Source: Paraconexibacter sp040581415
GTDB lineage: Bacteria > Actinomycetota > Thermoleophilia > Solirubrobacterales > Solirubrobacteraceae
Direction: 5' to 3'
DNA: 64,000 bases
NCBI RefSeq assembly: GCF_040581415.1
Contig: NZ_CP114014.1
Span: 2,232,001-2,296,000, forward strand
Shown one piece after another: positions 34,322 through 42,404 of this stretch. Both the position numbers and the translations under genes were made by a program. The notes beneath the pieces are model-generated. The model was not told where the DNA came from. It made no database searches and saw only the letters and a program-made list of their open reading frames with translations. Each line of letters starts with the position of its first letter. Position 1 is the first letter of the stretch.

Positions 34322-35311
34322 TCAGGCGGCCGCGGCCTTCACGGCCAGCTGCCCGCACGCGGCGTCGATGTCCTGCCCGCGCGTCAGGCGGATCGTGGCG
34401 CGAACTCCCCGCGCCTCGAGCACGTCGCGGAAGGCCGCGATCGTGTCCCGCGCCGACCCGTCGTAGATCGAGTCCGTCGGGTTGTAGGGGATCAGGTTGA
34501 CCTTGTAGATGACCGGGTCCAGCACCGCCGCCAGCTCCTCGGCGTGGTGCGGCTGGTCGTTGATCCCGTCGAGCATCACGTACTCGACGAAGACCTGGCG
34601 CTTCTTCACCGAGTAGAAGCGCTCGCACGCGGCCAGGACGTCCGCCAGCGGATAGCGGTCGTTCACCGGCATGATCGCGCTGCGCAGATCCTCGTCGGCT
34701 GCGTGCAGGGAGAGCGCGAGGCGGATCGGCATGTCGGTCTGCGTCAGCCGGTCGATGCCGGGGATCCAGCCGACCGTCGAGATCGCGGTGCGGCGGTGCG
34801 TCACGCCGAGGTCGGGCAGCAGCCTGCTCGCGGCCAGCACGTGGTCGAGGTTCATCATCGGCTCGCCCATGCCCATGAAGATCACGTTCGTGATGTCCGT
34901 CTGGCGGCGGAAGTAGAGCGCCTGGTCGAGGATCTCGCCGGCGGTCAGGTTGCGCGCGAACTTCATGCGGCCCGTCGCGCAGAAGGTGCACGTCAGCGCG
35001 CAGCCGACCTGCGAGGACAGGCAGACGGAGCCGCGCCCGTCCTTGTAGCGCATGAGGACGGTCTCGATCTTGCGGTTGTCGTGCGTGCTGAGCAGGACCT
35101 TCAGCGTGCCGTCCTTGGAGCGCGTCTCGCGCTCGACCGTCAGCGTGCTGAAGGGCACCCGCTCGGCCAGCTCACCGCGCAGCGCCGCCGGCAGGTCGGT
35201 CATCTCGTCGTAGCCGGCAGCCCCGCGGGCGGCCCACGACCAGACCTGGCGTGCGCGGAACTTCGGCTGGCCGAGGTCGGCGAGCGTCGTGTCGAGCAGC
35301 GCGAGGTCCAC
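34322..35311 (-). CDS. rlmN: 23S rRNA (adenine2503-C2)/tRNA methyltransferase RlmN
   Basis: A radical SAM enzyme of 329 residues. It has QPKFRARQVW near the N-terminus, the cluster motif CALTCTFCATG, FMGMGEPMMN, and SLHAADEDLRSAIMPVN. It methylates A2503 of 23S rRNA (and some tRNAs). A longer frame runs into the divergent gene. The GTG at 35309-35311 is chosen because TACGAT ends 6 nt upstream, the leaderless spacing seen elsewhere; the preceding GTG at 35315-35317 abuts that box. Confidence 0.93.
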   Translation of the reverse strand: MDLALLDTTLADLGQPKFRARQVWSWAARGAAGYDEMTDLPAALRGELAERVPFSTLTVERETRSKDGTLKVLLSTHDNRKIETVLMRYKDGRGSVCLSSQVGCALTCTFCATGRMKFARNLTAGEILDQALYFRRQTDITNVIFMGMGEPMMNLDHVLAASRLLPDLGVTHRRTAISTVGWIPGIDRLTQTDMPIRLALSLHAADEDLRSAIMPVNDRYPLADVLAACERFYSVKKRQVFVEYVMLDGINDQPHHAEELAAVLDPVIYKVNLIPYNPTDSIYDGSARDTIAAFRDVLEARGVRATIRLTRGQDIDAACGQLAVKAAAA

Positions 35312-35317
35312 GGCCAC

Positions 35318-35340
35318 ATCGTACGACGACGACGTAGAGT
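35318..35340. promoter_or_regulatory. Divergent -10 boxes of rlmN and the pseudouridine synthase gene
   Basis: On the minus strand TACGAT (35323-35318) lies 6 nt before the rlmN GTG. On the plus strand TAGAGT (35335-35340) lies 11 nt before the ATG at 35352. Both genes therefore start within about 40 bp, and the two RNA-processing enzymes share one compact control region. Confidence 0.5.
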
Positions 35341-35351
35341 CCCTGGCCTCC

Positions 35352-36059
35352 ATGCGCCTCGCCAAGCACCTCGCCCACGCCGGCGTCGCCTCCCGCCGAG
35401 CCGCCGAGGTCCTGATCCGGGACGGCCGCATCAGCATCGACGGCAAGATCGTCACCGACCCCGCGCGGGACGTCGACGGCACCGAGCGGATCGCCTTCGA
35501 CGACGAGCTCCTGAACCCGCTCACGGGCAAGCGCGTCGTCTACGCCGTGCACAAACCCGCCGGCGTGGTGTCCACCGCGCACGACACGCACGGCCGCGCG
35601 AAGGTCACCGACCTCGTCGACAGCGACCACCGCCTGTACCCCGTCGGGCGCCTCGACGCCGACTCCACCGGGCTGATCCTCCTGACCGACGACGGCGACC
35701 TCGCCCACCGGCTGACGCACCCGTCGTTCGAGGTCCCCAAGACCTACCGCGTCAAGGTCCGCGAGCTGCCCGTGTCCGAGGGCTCGCTGCGGCGGATGCG
35801 CGAGGGGCTGCAGCTGGAGGACGGCCGCACGGCGCCCGCGGGCGTCCGCCAGAGCCGCCCGGGCATCCTCGAGATCACGATCCACGAGGGCAAGAAGCAC
35901 CAGGTCAAGCGCATGTGCGAGGCGATCGGGCACCCGGTCGTCACCCTGACGCGGATCGCCATCGGGCCGCTGCGGCTCGGTGACCTGGCGGTGGGCGGCG
36001 TCCGGCGCCTGTCGGCGGCCGAGGTCCAGCGACTGCGGGACGCTGCCGGACCCGAGTGA
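35352..36059 (+). CDS. rluB: rRNA pseudouridine synthase, RsuA/RluB family
   Basis: A protein of 235 residues. The N-terminal S4 RNA-binding domain (RLAKHLAHAGVASRRAAEVLI) is followed by the catalytic domain with VHKPAGVVST and GRLDADSTGLILLT, which holds the catalytic Asp, then EGKKHQVKRMCEAIGHPVVTL. It probably makes a pseudouridine in 23S rRNA. Genes of this type often follow scpB in Gram-positive bacteria; here a divergent rlmN lies between. RluB versus RsuA specificity cannot be told. Confidence 0.9.
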   Translation: MRLAKHLAHAGVASRRAAEVLIRDGRISIDGKIVTDPARDVDGTERIAFDDELLNPLTGKRVVYAVHKPAGVVSTAHDTHGRAKVTDLVDSDHRLYPVGRLDADSTGLILLTDDGDLAHRLTHPSFEVPKTYRVKVRELPVSEGSLRRMREGLQLEDGRTAPAGVRQSRPGILEITIHEGKKHQVKRMCEAIGHPVVTLTRIAIGPLRLGDLAVGGVRRLSAAEVQRLRDAAGPE

Positions 36060-36125
36060 GCCGCTGCGGCTGGTCCCGGTACGAACACCGGTGTCCGTGA
36101 ATACCTGAACATTTCCTGCACCTTC

Positions 36126-36154
36126 TTGCGTTGCGCCTCGAGCGGAGGTAGCTT
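36126..36154 (+). promoter_or_regulatory. Promoter of the membrane zinc-ribbon gene
   Basis: TTGCGT (36126-36131), a 17-nt spacer and TAGCTT (36149-36154) form a well-spaced promoter. Transcription would start near 36161, which gives a leader of about 27 nt to the ATG at 36188 or about 114 nt to the ATG at 36275. Confidence 0.55.
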
Positions 36155-36168
36155 GGAAATCGAGGTAG

Positions 36169-36193
36169 GTGCACGGAGGGGGCTCCGATGCAC
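36169..36193 (+). promoter_or_regulatory. Hairpin covering ribosome site and ATG of the 36.2-kb gene
   Basis: GTGCACGGAG (36169-36178), a GGGG loop, then CTCCG-A-TGCAC (36183-36193) forms a 10-bp stem with one bulged A. The stem holds both the GGAGG ribosome site and the ATG at 36188. A second stem (ACCGG/CCGGT with GTCG/CGAC) lies about 50 nt downstream, before the alternative ATG at 36275. Confidence 0.5.
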
Positions 36194-37114
36194 AGCTGGT
36201 TGGCAGACCGGTCCCTCGCACATCAGGCAAAAGCAACCGGCGTCGTGGGCGACCCGGTGAACAGGGGGCAGAGGATGACTGTCGCTACTCGCGATCAGGC
36301 AGATCTCGGCACATCCGTGGAGCAGACCGGCTGGCAGGCCGGACTGGAGACACGTGGTGCCGAAACCAGGCGGTCGGGGGCCGGGCGCGGTGCGCTCGGC
36401 GCCACCCGGCTCGCCGAACGGGCACCGATCACGGTGCCACGCGTCGGGCCGGTGGCGGGTCCCGCGGGGGCGGCGCCGCGCGCGCCGATGCCGCCGCGGG
36501 ACCCCGCGTTCCCGCGTTTCACGGAGCGTCGTTTCGTTCGTGATCCGATGGCGCCGCAGCCGGCGCCCGTCGTCGTCCCGCCGAGGACCCGGCGGCTGAA
36601 GCGCGACGAGGAGCGGCGCTACGGCAGCTTTGCCGTGTACCTCACGGTGCTGCTCGCGTCGGCGGTGGCGGGTGTGGTGGTCGCGTGGCTGTTCACCGCC
36701 CCGGCGGCGCGGATGTGCAGCGGCGGGGATGCGGTCGGGGCGTGCGTGAAGGACAACGTCTTCGCGCCCGCGCTGACCACGTTCGCCCTGATCCTCGCCA
36801 TCGGGATGGTGCTCGCGACGCTCGTCGTGGACGTCATCCCCGACGCCCGGCGCAAGCGACGTGCCGGATACCGCCTGAAGCGCGACGCCCGGCCGGCACC
36901 GCCGCCGCGGACGGATGCCCCGCCGATGCCGGCCGACCTGCTCGCGGTCGCCGGCTGGAGCCCCGCGCAGGGGTCCGGGGCCGTCGACCGCGCATCGGCC
37001 GCCGCAGCGCTCCGGGCGATCAGGGCGATCTGCCCGACGTGCGTGACGGTGGTGACCGCCCGCGCGGGCCTGTGCCTGCAGTGCGGCGGGGCGGTGGTGG
37101 CCCGCCAGGGCTGA
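36188..37114 (+). CDS. Two-helix membrane protein with C-terminal zinc ribbon, function unknown
   Basis: A protein of 308 residues I do not recognise as a named family. The first 130 residues are low-complexity and Pro/Arg-rich. Two membrane helices follow (YLTVLLASAVAGVVVAWLF and LTTFALILAIGMVLATLVVDVI), enclosing a short loop with two Cys (MCSGGDAVGACV). The cytoplasmic tail ends in a CPTC ... CLQCGG zinc ribbon. The start is uncertain: codons 36188-36274 are unlike the rest, and ATG 36275 after GGGGGCAGAGG is a good alternative. It precedes aroH with a 74-nt gap. Confidence 0.65.
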   Translation: MHSWLADRSLAHQAKATGVVGDPVNRGQRMTVATRDQADLGTSVEQTGWQAGLETRGAETRRSGAGRGALGATRLAERAPITVPRVGPVAGPAGAAPRAPMPPRDPAFPRFTERRFVRDPMAPQPAPVVVPPRTRRLKRDEERRYGSFAVYLTVLLASAVAGVVVAWLFTAPAARMCSGGDAVGACVKDNVFAPALTTFALILAIGMVLATLVVDVIPDARRKRRAGYRLKRDARPAPPPRTDAPPMPADLLAVAGWSPAQGSGAVDRASAAAALRAIRAICPTCVTVVTARAGLCLQCGGAVVARQG

Positions 37115-37188
37115 CCCGCGCCGCCACGTCACCCGCGGCTCGGCCGGCGACAGGCAGCAACAGGGACGCGCCGTGCTTGAATGGCGCG

Positions 37189-37554
37189 GTGCGTCTCTTC
37201 GCTCTCCGCGGTGCTTCGTCGGTCGACGTCAACGAGTCGGGCGCCATCCTCGGCGCCACCTCCTGGTTGATGCGCGAGATCATGAAGCGCAACCAGATCG
37301 GGCCGGACGACGTCGTGAGCTGCATCTTCACGCTGACGGCCGACCTCGACGCCGAGTTCCCGGCGGTCGCCGCGCGGCAGCTCGGCTTCGACAAGGTGCC
37401 GCTGCTCTGCGCGAAGGAGGTCGAGGTCCCGGGGTCGCTGCCGCGCGTCATCCGCGTCCTGATCCACTACTACGCCGACGAGTCCCACGAGGCCAAGCAC
37501 GTGTACCTCGGCGAGGCCCGGGCCCTGCGCATGGACCTCGAAGCGGCCCAGTAG
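37189..37554 (+). CDS. aroH: Chorismate mutase, AroH type
   Basis: A protein of 121 residues in the trimeric AroH fold. Landmarks are LFALRGASSVDVNE, CIFTLTADLDAEFPAVAARQLG, VPLLCAKEVEVPGSLPRVIRVLIHYY and HVYLGEARALR. It converts chorismate to prephenate for Phe and Tyr synthesis. The GTG at 37189 gives the canonical N-terminus and lies 6 nt after TTGAAT, a weak -10 box. It stands 12 nt before the aminotransferase gene. Confidence 0.93.
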   Translation: MRLFALRGASSVDVNESGAILGATSWLMREIMKRNQIGPDDVVSCIFTLTADLDAEFPAVAARQLGFDKVPLLCAKEVEVPGSLPRVIRVLIHYYADESHEAKHVYLGEARALRMDLEAAQ

Positions 37555-37566
37555 GACACGATCGCG

Positions 37567-38655
37567 ATGGCCATCGAGTTCTCCAAGCGGGTGGGGCGGA
37601 CCCCCGCGTATCCCATGTCCGGCGCGCAGGCGCTGCCGGAGGACATCGTCCTGATGGCCTCCAACGAGTCGCCGGAGCCGCCGCTGCCGCAGGTCGTCGC
37701 CGCCATCCAGGGCGTCCTGGGGAACGCGAACCGCTATCCGGACCCGACGAACACGAAGCTCCGCAGGGCGCTGTCGGACCGCTACGACGTCCCGGCGAAC
37801 CGCATCGCCATCGGCGCCGGGTCGTGCGACCTGCTGATGACCGCCGGGGACGTGCTGCTCGAGCCGGGGGCCGAGGTCGTCTACTCGTGGCCCTCGTTCA
37901 GCGTCTACCCGTACCTCGAGGCCGCGACGGGCGCCACCGGGATCCGCGTTCCGCTGAACGACGCCCACGAGCACGACCTCGACGCGATGCTGGCGCAGAT
38001 CACCGTCGCCACGCGCCTGGTGATCGTCTGCAACCCGAACAACCCCACGTCCACGGCGCTTCCGCTCGACGCGATCACGCGGTTCATCGAGGCCGTCCCG
38101 CGCCACGTCTGCATCCTGCTCGACGAGGCGTACTGCGAGTTCAACACGCTCGACGACCCGGACTCGTCGGTCGACCTGCTCAAGAAGCACTCGAACCTCG
38201 TCCTGCTGCGGACGTTCTCGAAGATCTACGGCCTCTGCGGGCTGCGCGTCGGCTACGCGCTCTGCGGCGACCCGCGCTTCGTGGAGGCCGTCGACCAGGT
38301 CCGTCAGCCGTTCTTCTGCTCGATCACCGCGCAGGCCGCCGCGATCGAGGCGCTCAAGCACCAGGACGTGATCGCCGAGCGCGTCGAGCGGACGGTGATC
38401 GCCCGGGTCGAGCTCGAGAGCGCGCTGAACGACATGGGCATCGAGCCCGCGGCGTCGCAGGCGAACTTCTGCTGGTTCCCGCTGCCCGAGGACGGGCCGA
38501 CCGAGCCCGAGGTCGTGAAGGGCCTCGTCGACCGCGGCGTCCTCATCCGCGGAGGGACGGGACAGGGCCGCGAGGGCTTCCTGCGCGTGACCTACGGCAC
38601 GCCCCGCGACAACGACCGCTTCGTCGCCGCGCTCCGCGAGGTGCTCGGACAGTAG
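37567..38655 (+). CDS. hisC: Histidinol-phosphate/aromatic aminotransferase
   Basis: A fold-type I PLP aminotransferase of 362 residues. It has MASNESPEPPLP, NRYPDPTNTKLRRAL, CNPNNPTSTALP, DEAYCEF, and the PLP Lys in TFSKIYGLCGLRVGYAL. HisC and the aromatic aminotransferases cannot be separated by these motifs. Because it sits between aroH and aroF, an aromatic role (phenylpyruvate or hydroxyphenylpyruvate) is likely, possibly besides histidine. Confidence 0.88.
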   Translation: MAIEFSKRVGRTPAYPMSGAQALPEDIVLMASNESPEPPLPQVVAAIQGVLGNANRYPDPTNTKLRRALSDRYDVPANRIAIGAGSCDLLMTAGDVLLEPGAEVVYSWPSFSVYPYLEAATGATGIRVPLNDAHEHDLDAMLAQITVATRLVIVCNPNNPTSTALPLDAITRFIEAVPRHVCILLDEAYCEFNTLDDPDSSVDLLKKHSNLVLLRTFSKIYGLCGLRVGYALCGDPRFVEAVDQVRQPFFCSITAQAAAIEALKHQDVIAERVERTVIARVELESALNDMGIEPAASQANFCWFPLPEDGPTEPEVVKGLVDRGVLIRGGTGQGREGFLRVTYGTPRDNDRFVAALREVLGQ

Positions 38656-38686
38656 TTGCCGGGTGTGCCAGAATGCGGTCACCGCA

Positions 38687-38797
38687 ATGGCGCATCACGC
38701 TCTGACCACGCGCAGTACTCCGTCCGGCCTTCAGGCCGACGCGCGTGTCGCTGGTGCCTCCTTTGCGGGCTTTGCCTGGTATCTGCGATTGAGCTAG
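38687..38797 (+). CDS. Candidate leader peptide of the aroF attenuator (36 residues)
   Basis: A short ORF starts at ATG 38687 and stops at TAG 38795-38797. Its C-terminal part is SFAGFAWYLRLS, with Phe 26, Phe 29, Trp 31 and Tyr 32 in seven residues. The codons TTT, TTT, TAT, CGA and TTG are rare in this high-GC genome, where TTC and TAC dominate. It lies 140-250 nt upstream of DAHP synthase, the enzyme fed back by these amino acids. This strongly resembles a ribosome-mediated attenuation leader. No clear ribosome site is seen. Confidence 0.5.
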   Translation: MAHHALTTRSTPSGLQADARVAGASFAGFAWYLRLS

Positions 38798-38881
38798 GCG
38801 CTCGGTCGGCTGCGCGCACGCGCGGCTTCCACCACTCGGACCTCGGGTCGAGCGCCACCCCGGCGGACGTTGGACGTCCGC
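38797..38881 (+). promoter_or_regulatory. Candidate attenuator structures between leader ORF and aroF
   Basis: GGCGCTCG (38797-38804), which begins in the leader stop codon, pairs with CGAGCGCC (38849-38856). GCGCGTG inside the leader ORF (38741-38747) can pair with CACGCGC (38817-38823), which is in the loop of the first stem, so the pairings exclude each other. A final perfect stem GCGGACG-TTGGA-CGTCCGC lies at 38863-38881. No U-tract follows, so control of termination or of aroF translation are both possible. Confidence 0.4.
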
Positions 38882-38935
38882 ACGCCGTATCCCCAGTACT
38901 TTCCCGGCAGACGACCCGCAAAGGACGCAGCAGAC

Positions 38936-39790
38936 ATGAAGCCCCCCGTGATACCGCACGACGTGCCCTACAAGCTGGCGAACGGCGCCCTGCGCGACCG
39001 CTCCGTCTTCGAGATCGGCGGCCGTCTGGTCGGCGGCGATCACTTCGCGATGATCGCCGGACCGTGCACCGTCGAGTCGCGCGAGCAGCTCCTGACCAGC
39101 GCCGACGCCATGCTCGAAGCGGGCGCGACCATGTTCCGCGGCGGCGCGTACAAGCCGCGCACCAGCCCGTACGCCTTCCATGGGTTGGGCCACGAGGGGC
39201 TCCGCCTGCTGGCCGAGGCGAAGGAGCGCACCGGCCTGCCGATCGTCACCGAGCTGATGGACGTGCGGGACGTGGAGGCCGTCGTCGGGGTCGCCGACGT
39301 CATCCAGATCGGCGCGCGCAACATGCAGAACTACACGCTGCTGACCGAGATCGGCCGTTCCGGCGTCCCGGCGCTGCTGAAGCGCGGGTTGTCCGCGACG
39401 CTCGACGAGCTGCTGAACGCCAGCGAGTACATCCTCGCCGAGGGCAACGAGAAGGTCCTCCTGTGCGAGCGCGGGATCCGCACGTTCGAGACGGCGTACC
39501 GGTTCACGCTCGACCTGACGGCGATCCCGGTGCTGAAGGAGCTGACGCACCTGCCGATCATCGTCGACCCCTCGCACGCGGCCGGCCGGCGGGCCCTCGT
39601 CGAGCCGCTGTCGCTGGCCGCGGCGGCCGCCGGGGCGGACGGGATCATCGTCGAGGTCCACCCGGACCCCGACAACGCCGTCTGCGACGGACCGCAGCAG
39701 CTGCGGACCGACGAGTTCCCTGAGTACCTGCGCAAGGTCGAGCAGGTGGCCCAGATCGCCGGCAAGGTCCTCGGCGGCGTCCCGGTCTAG
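38936..39790 (+). CDS. aroF: 3-deoxy-7-phosphoheptulonate synthase (type I beta, AroF-like)
   Basis: A protein of 284 residues from ATG 38936. It shows MIAGPCTVESREQL, MFRGGAYKPRTSPYAFHG, IQIGARNMQNYTLL, LKRGLSATLDELL, CERGIRTFE and IIVDPSHAAGRR. These are the KDPG/DAHP synthase motifs of the short form. It makes DAHP, the first shikimate intermediate. An in-frame TTG at 38870 would add 22 residues but lies within the last hairpin of the leader. AAAGGA lies about 12 nt upstream of the ATG. Its stop lies in a palindromic element. Confidence 0.93.
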   Translation: MKPPVIPHDVPYKLANGALRDRSVFEIGGRLVGGDHFAMIAGPCTVESREQLLTSADAMLEAGATMFRGGAYKPRTSPYAFHGLGHEGLRLLAEAKERTGLPIVTELMDVRDVEAVVGVADVIQIGARNMQNYTLLTEIGRSGVPALLKRGLSATLDELLNASEYILAEGNEKVLLCERGIRTFETAYRFTLDLTAIPVLKELTHLPIIVDPSHAAGRRALVEPLSLAAAAAGADGIIVEVHPDPDNAVCDGPQQLRTDEFPEYLRKVEQVAQIAGKVLGGVPV

Positions 39791-39954
39791 TGGCCCTCCC
39801 GGAAACATTCGCCGGGTTCAGTCGGCGCCGCGCGGCGCTGCGCCGCACCCGCCGATCCGCAAATACGCCCGGTATGAGCTGGATCGGCGGGCGCACCGCA
39901 GCATCCACGCTGCATCCGCCACGACCCGGCGAACGTCCCCGTGCAGGCCACTAG
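39787..39954. mobile_element. 168-bp imperfect palindrome between aroF and tyrA (MITE-like)
   Basis: The two halves are inverted copies of each other over about 72 nt. The ends read CTAGTGGCC (39787-39795) and GGCCACTAG (39946-39954), a perfect 9-bp terminal inverted repeat. Inside, ACATTCGCCGGGT matches the inverted ACCCGGCGAACGT at 12 of 13, and an 11-bp perfect stem CCCGCCGATCC/GGATCGGCGGG (39848-39858 and 39881-39891) encloses a 22-nt loop. No ORF is supported. The left end includes the aroF stop codon. It may be a non-autonomous transposon remnant or an unusually long hairpin. Confidence 0.55.
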
Positions 39955-40006
39955 GGACCCGCGGGCGGGCAACGGACGAGACGGCGACGGAGCGGAGCGG
40001 ATCAGC

Positions 40007-41053
40007 GTGCACGTCGCCGTTCTCGGAGTGGGCCTCATCGGCGGGTCGGTCGCGCTGGCCGCCCGTCGTCAGGACGGCGTCCGCGTCACCGGCTGGGACG
40101 CCTCGCCCGACGCGCTCGAGCGGGCGCTGGCGGCCGGCGTCATCGACGACACGGTGCCGGACGTCGCGTCGCTGGCCGGCCAGGGCGTCGACGTCTGCGT
40201 GGTCGCCGTCCCGCTCGGCGCGCTGGCGGCGACGGTCGCCGCTGCGTGCGCCGCGACAGCTCAGGAGGAGGCGATCGTCACCGACGTCGGCTCGACCAAG
40301 CTCGCGCTGGTGACCGGCGTCCCGGCGGCGACCTACATCGGCGGCCACCCGCTCGCCGGCGCCGAGACGTCCGGCGTGGAGCACGCGCGCGGCGACCTCT
40401 TCGACGGCGCCACCTGGTACCTGACGCCGAGCCCCGAGTCGTCCGGCTTCCTGTTCGAGCGGCTGCGCCGGTTCGTCGCCTCGCTCGGGGCGGTCCCGGT
40501 CGCCATCGACGCGGGTGCCCATGACCGCCTGATGGCCGCCGTCAGCCACCTGCCGCACGTCCTGGCGAACATCATGGTCCAGCAGGCAGCCGCCGCGCTG
40601 GGCGGCGAGACGCTGCCCGCAACGGGTCCGTCGTTCCGGGACGCGACTCGTGTCGCGGGCGCGAACCCCCTGCTGTGGGGTCAGATCTACAGCGCCAACG
40701 CGGCAGCGCTGGCCGACCAGATCGACGCCACCATCGCCGCGCTGCAGGACGTCCGCGGCCGGCTGCACGACCTCGAGGCATGGCAGGCCGAGGTCTCGGG
40801 CCTGCGCCGCGCGCTCCTGGAGGTCGGCCTCGACGGCGGCCCCCAGCAGGAGCTCCGCGTCTCCGTCCCCAACGTCCCCGGCGTGGTCGCCGACCTCGCG
40901 GTCACGCTCGGCCACGCCGGCATCAACATCTCCGACATGTCGCTCGCGCCGTCCCAGGACCGGCAGAGTGGCGTCGTCGGCGTCTGGGTCGCCGCCGCCG
41001 ACGCGGACCGCGCCCGCCACCTGATCACCGCGAAGGACCTCCCCGTCACATGA
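40007..41053 (+). CDS. tyrA: Prephenate dehydrogenase with ACT domain
   Basis: A protein of 348 residues. The N-terminal Rossmann motif is VLGVGLIGGSVALA, followed by VTDVGSTK, GGHPLAGAETSG and the helical domain with HDRLMAAVSHLPHVLA. The C-terminal 75 residues form an ACT domain (LRVSVPNVPGVVADLAVTLG, NISDMSL), probably sensing an aromatic amino acid. It makes hydroxyphenylpyruvate for Tyr. The GTG at 40007 is preceded by GGAGCGG; the frame is open back to a GTG at 39941 in the palindromic element. Its stop overlaps aroA (ATGA). Confidence 0.93.
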   Translation: MHVAVLGVGLIGGSVALAARRQDGVRVTGWDASPDALERALAAGVIDDTVPDVASLAGQGVDVCVVAVPLGALAATVAAACAATAQEEAIVTDVGSTKLALVTGVPAATYIGGHPLAGAETSGVEHARGDLFDGATWYLTPSPESSGFLFERLRRFVASLGAVPVAIDAGAHDRLMAAVSHLPHVLANIMVQQAAAALGGETLPATGPSFRDATRVAGANPLLWGQIYSANAAALADQIDATIAALQDVRGRLHDLEAWQAEVSGLRRALLEVGLDGGPQQELRVSVPNVPGVVADLAVTLGHAGINISDMSLAPSQDRQSGVVGVWVAAADADRARHLITAKDLPVT

Positions 41054-42363
41054 CTCCCACGACCGTCCGCTTCGATCCCGTCACCCGCCTGAAGGGGACG
41101 CTGACGCCACCGGCCGACAAGTCGATCAGCCACCGCGCGGCGCTGCTCGGCGCCATGGCCTCCGAGCCGGTGCGGGTCCACAACTACCTCGACGCGGCGG
41201 ACACGAACTCGACGCTCGCCGCGATGCAGCAGCTCGGCGCGCTGGTCGACCAGCAGCCCGACCACCTCGTCATCCGGGGGACGGGGCTCCGTGAGGCGGC
41301 GCCGCCGGAAGGTCCGATCGACGTCGGCAACGCCGGCACGCTGATGCGGCTGCTGCCCGGCTGGCTCGCCGCGCAGGAGGGCCGCTCCTACGTCCTGGAC
41401 GGCGACTCGTCGATCCGCGGCCGGCCGGTCGACCGCATCGCCGTCCCGCTGCGCCTGATGGGCGTCGGGATCGAGGCGACCGACGAGCGCTACCCGCCGT
41501 TCACCGTCCACGGCGGCAAGCTGAACGGCATCGACTACACGCTGCCGGTCGCGAGCGCGCAGGTGAAGTCGTGCATCCTGCTCGCGGCGCTGACGGCGAG
41601 CGGCCGGACGATCGTCCGCGAGCCCGAGCCGTCCCGCGACCACACCGAGCGGATGCTCCTGGCGGCGGGCGTCCCCGTGGTGCGGGCCGACGGTGCGGTC
41701 ACGGTCGAGAACCAGGACGAGCTCGTCCTCGACGAGCAGATCGTCGTCCCGGCCGACCTGTCGAGCGCGGCGTTCGCCATCGCCGCCGGGCTGCTCGTGC
41801 CGAAGTCCCGGCTGCTGCTGCAGAACGTCAACACCAACTGGACGCGCACGGGCTTCGTGCGGATCGCGCAGCGGATGGGTGCGATCATCATCGGCGACCT
41901 CGAGGAGCACGGCGCGCCGCTCACCGCGGGCGAGCCGGTGGGCGACCTGGACGTGACGGCCGGTCCCCTGGTGGGGACGACCGTCGAGTCGTGGGAGGTC
42001 CCGCTGGCGATCGACGAGCTGCCGCTGGTGGCCCTGCTCGGTTGCTTCGCCGAGGGCGAGACCGTGGTGCGCGGGGCGGCCGAGCTGAAGGTCAAGGAGT
42101 CCGACCGGATCCAGACGGTCGTCGACGGGCTGAACGGGCTCGGCGGCCAGCTGGAGGCGACGCCGGACGGGTTCGTCGTCACGGGGACCGGCGGCCTGCG
42201 CGGCGGGACGATCCACTCCCACGGCGATCACCGCCTCGCGATGCTGGGCGCGGTCGCGGGCCTGGCGTCGCGCGAGGGGGTCGAGGTGGTCGGGATGGAC
42301 GCGGCCGACGTCTCCTACCCGGGCTTCGCGGACGACATGGCGCGCCTGCTCCCGGGTTCCTGA
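41050..42363 (+). CDS. aroA: 3-phosphoshikimate 1-carboxyvinyltransferase (EPSP synthase)
   Basis: A protein of 437 residues. It has PPADKSISHRAALLGAMA, the active-site stretch DVGNAGTLMRLLPG, SIRGRPV, ASAQVKSCILLAAL, and ELKVKESDRI, with HGDHRLAM near the end. It joins shikimate-3-phosphate and PEP. GNAGTLMR rather than GNAGTAMR is seen at the inhibitor-contact loop, as in class II-type enzymes. It is coupled to tyrA by ATGA and ends before a 670-bp repeat-rich gap. Confidence 0.95.
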   Translation: MTPTTVRFDPVTRLKGTLTPPADKSISHRAALLGAMASEPVRVHNYLDAADTNSTLAAMQQLGALVDQQPDHLVIRGTGLREAAPPEGPIDVGNAGTLMRLLPGWLAAQEGRSYVLDGDSSIRGRPVDRIAVPLRLMGVGIEATDERYPPFTVHGGKLNGIDYTLPVASAQVKSCILLAALTASGRTIVREPEPSRDHTERMLLAAGVPVVRADGAVTVENQDELVLDEQIVVPADLSSAAFAIAAGLLVPKSRLLLQNVNTNWTRTGFVRIAQRMGAIIIGDLEEHGAPLTAGEPVGDLDVTAGPLVGTTVESWEVPLAIDELPLVALLGCFAEGETVVRGAAELKVKESDRIQTVVDGLNGLGGQLEATPDGFVVTGTGGLRGGTIHSHGDHRLAMLGAVAGLASREGVEVVGMDAADVSYPGFADDMARLLPGS

Positions 42364-42404
42364 CGGGCCGCGGTGCAAAGCTGCTTTTGGGCGGGAAGCG
42401 CGGT

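Noticed and set aside
36169..36280. Known riboswitch class (c-di-GMP, c-di-AMP or cobalamin) upstream of the 36.2-kb gene
   Set aside because: Short matches such as GGTAGGTGCA exist, but I could not line up the conserved cores, so only an unassigned structured leader is reported.
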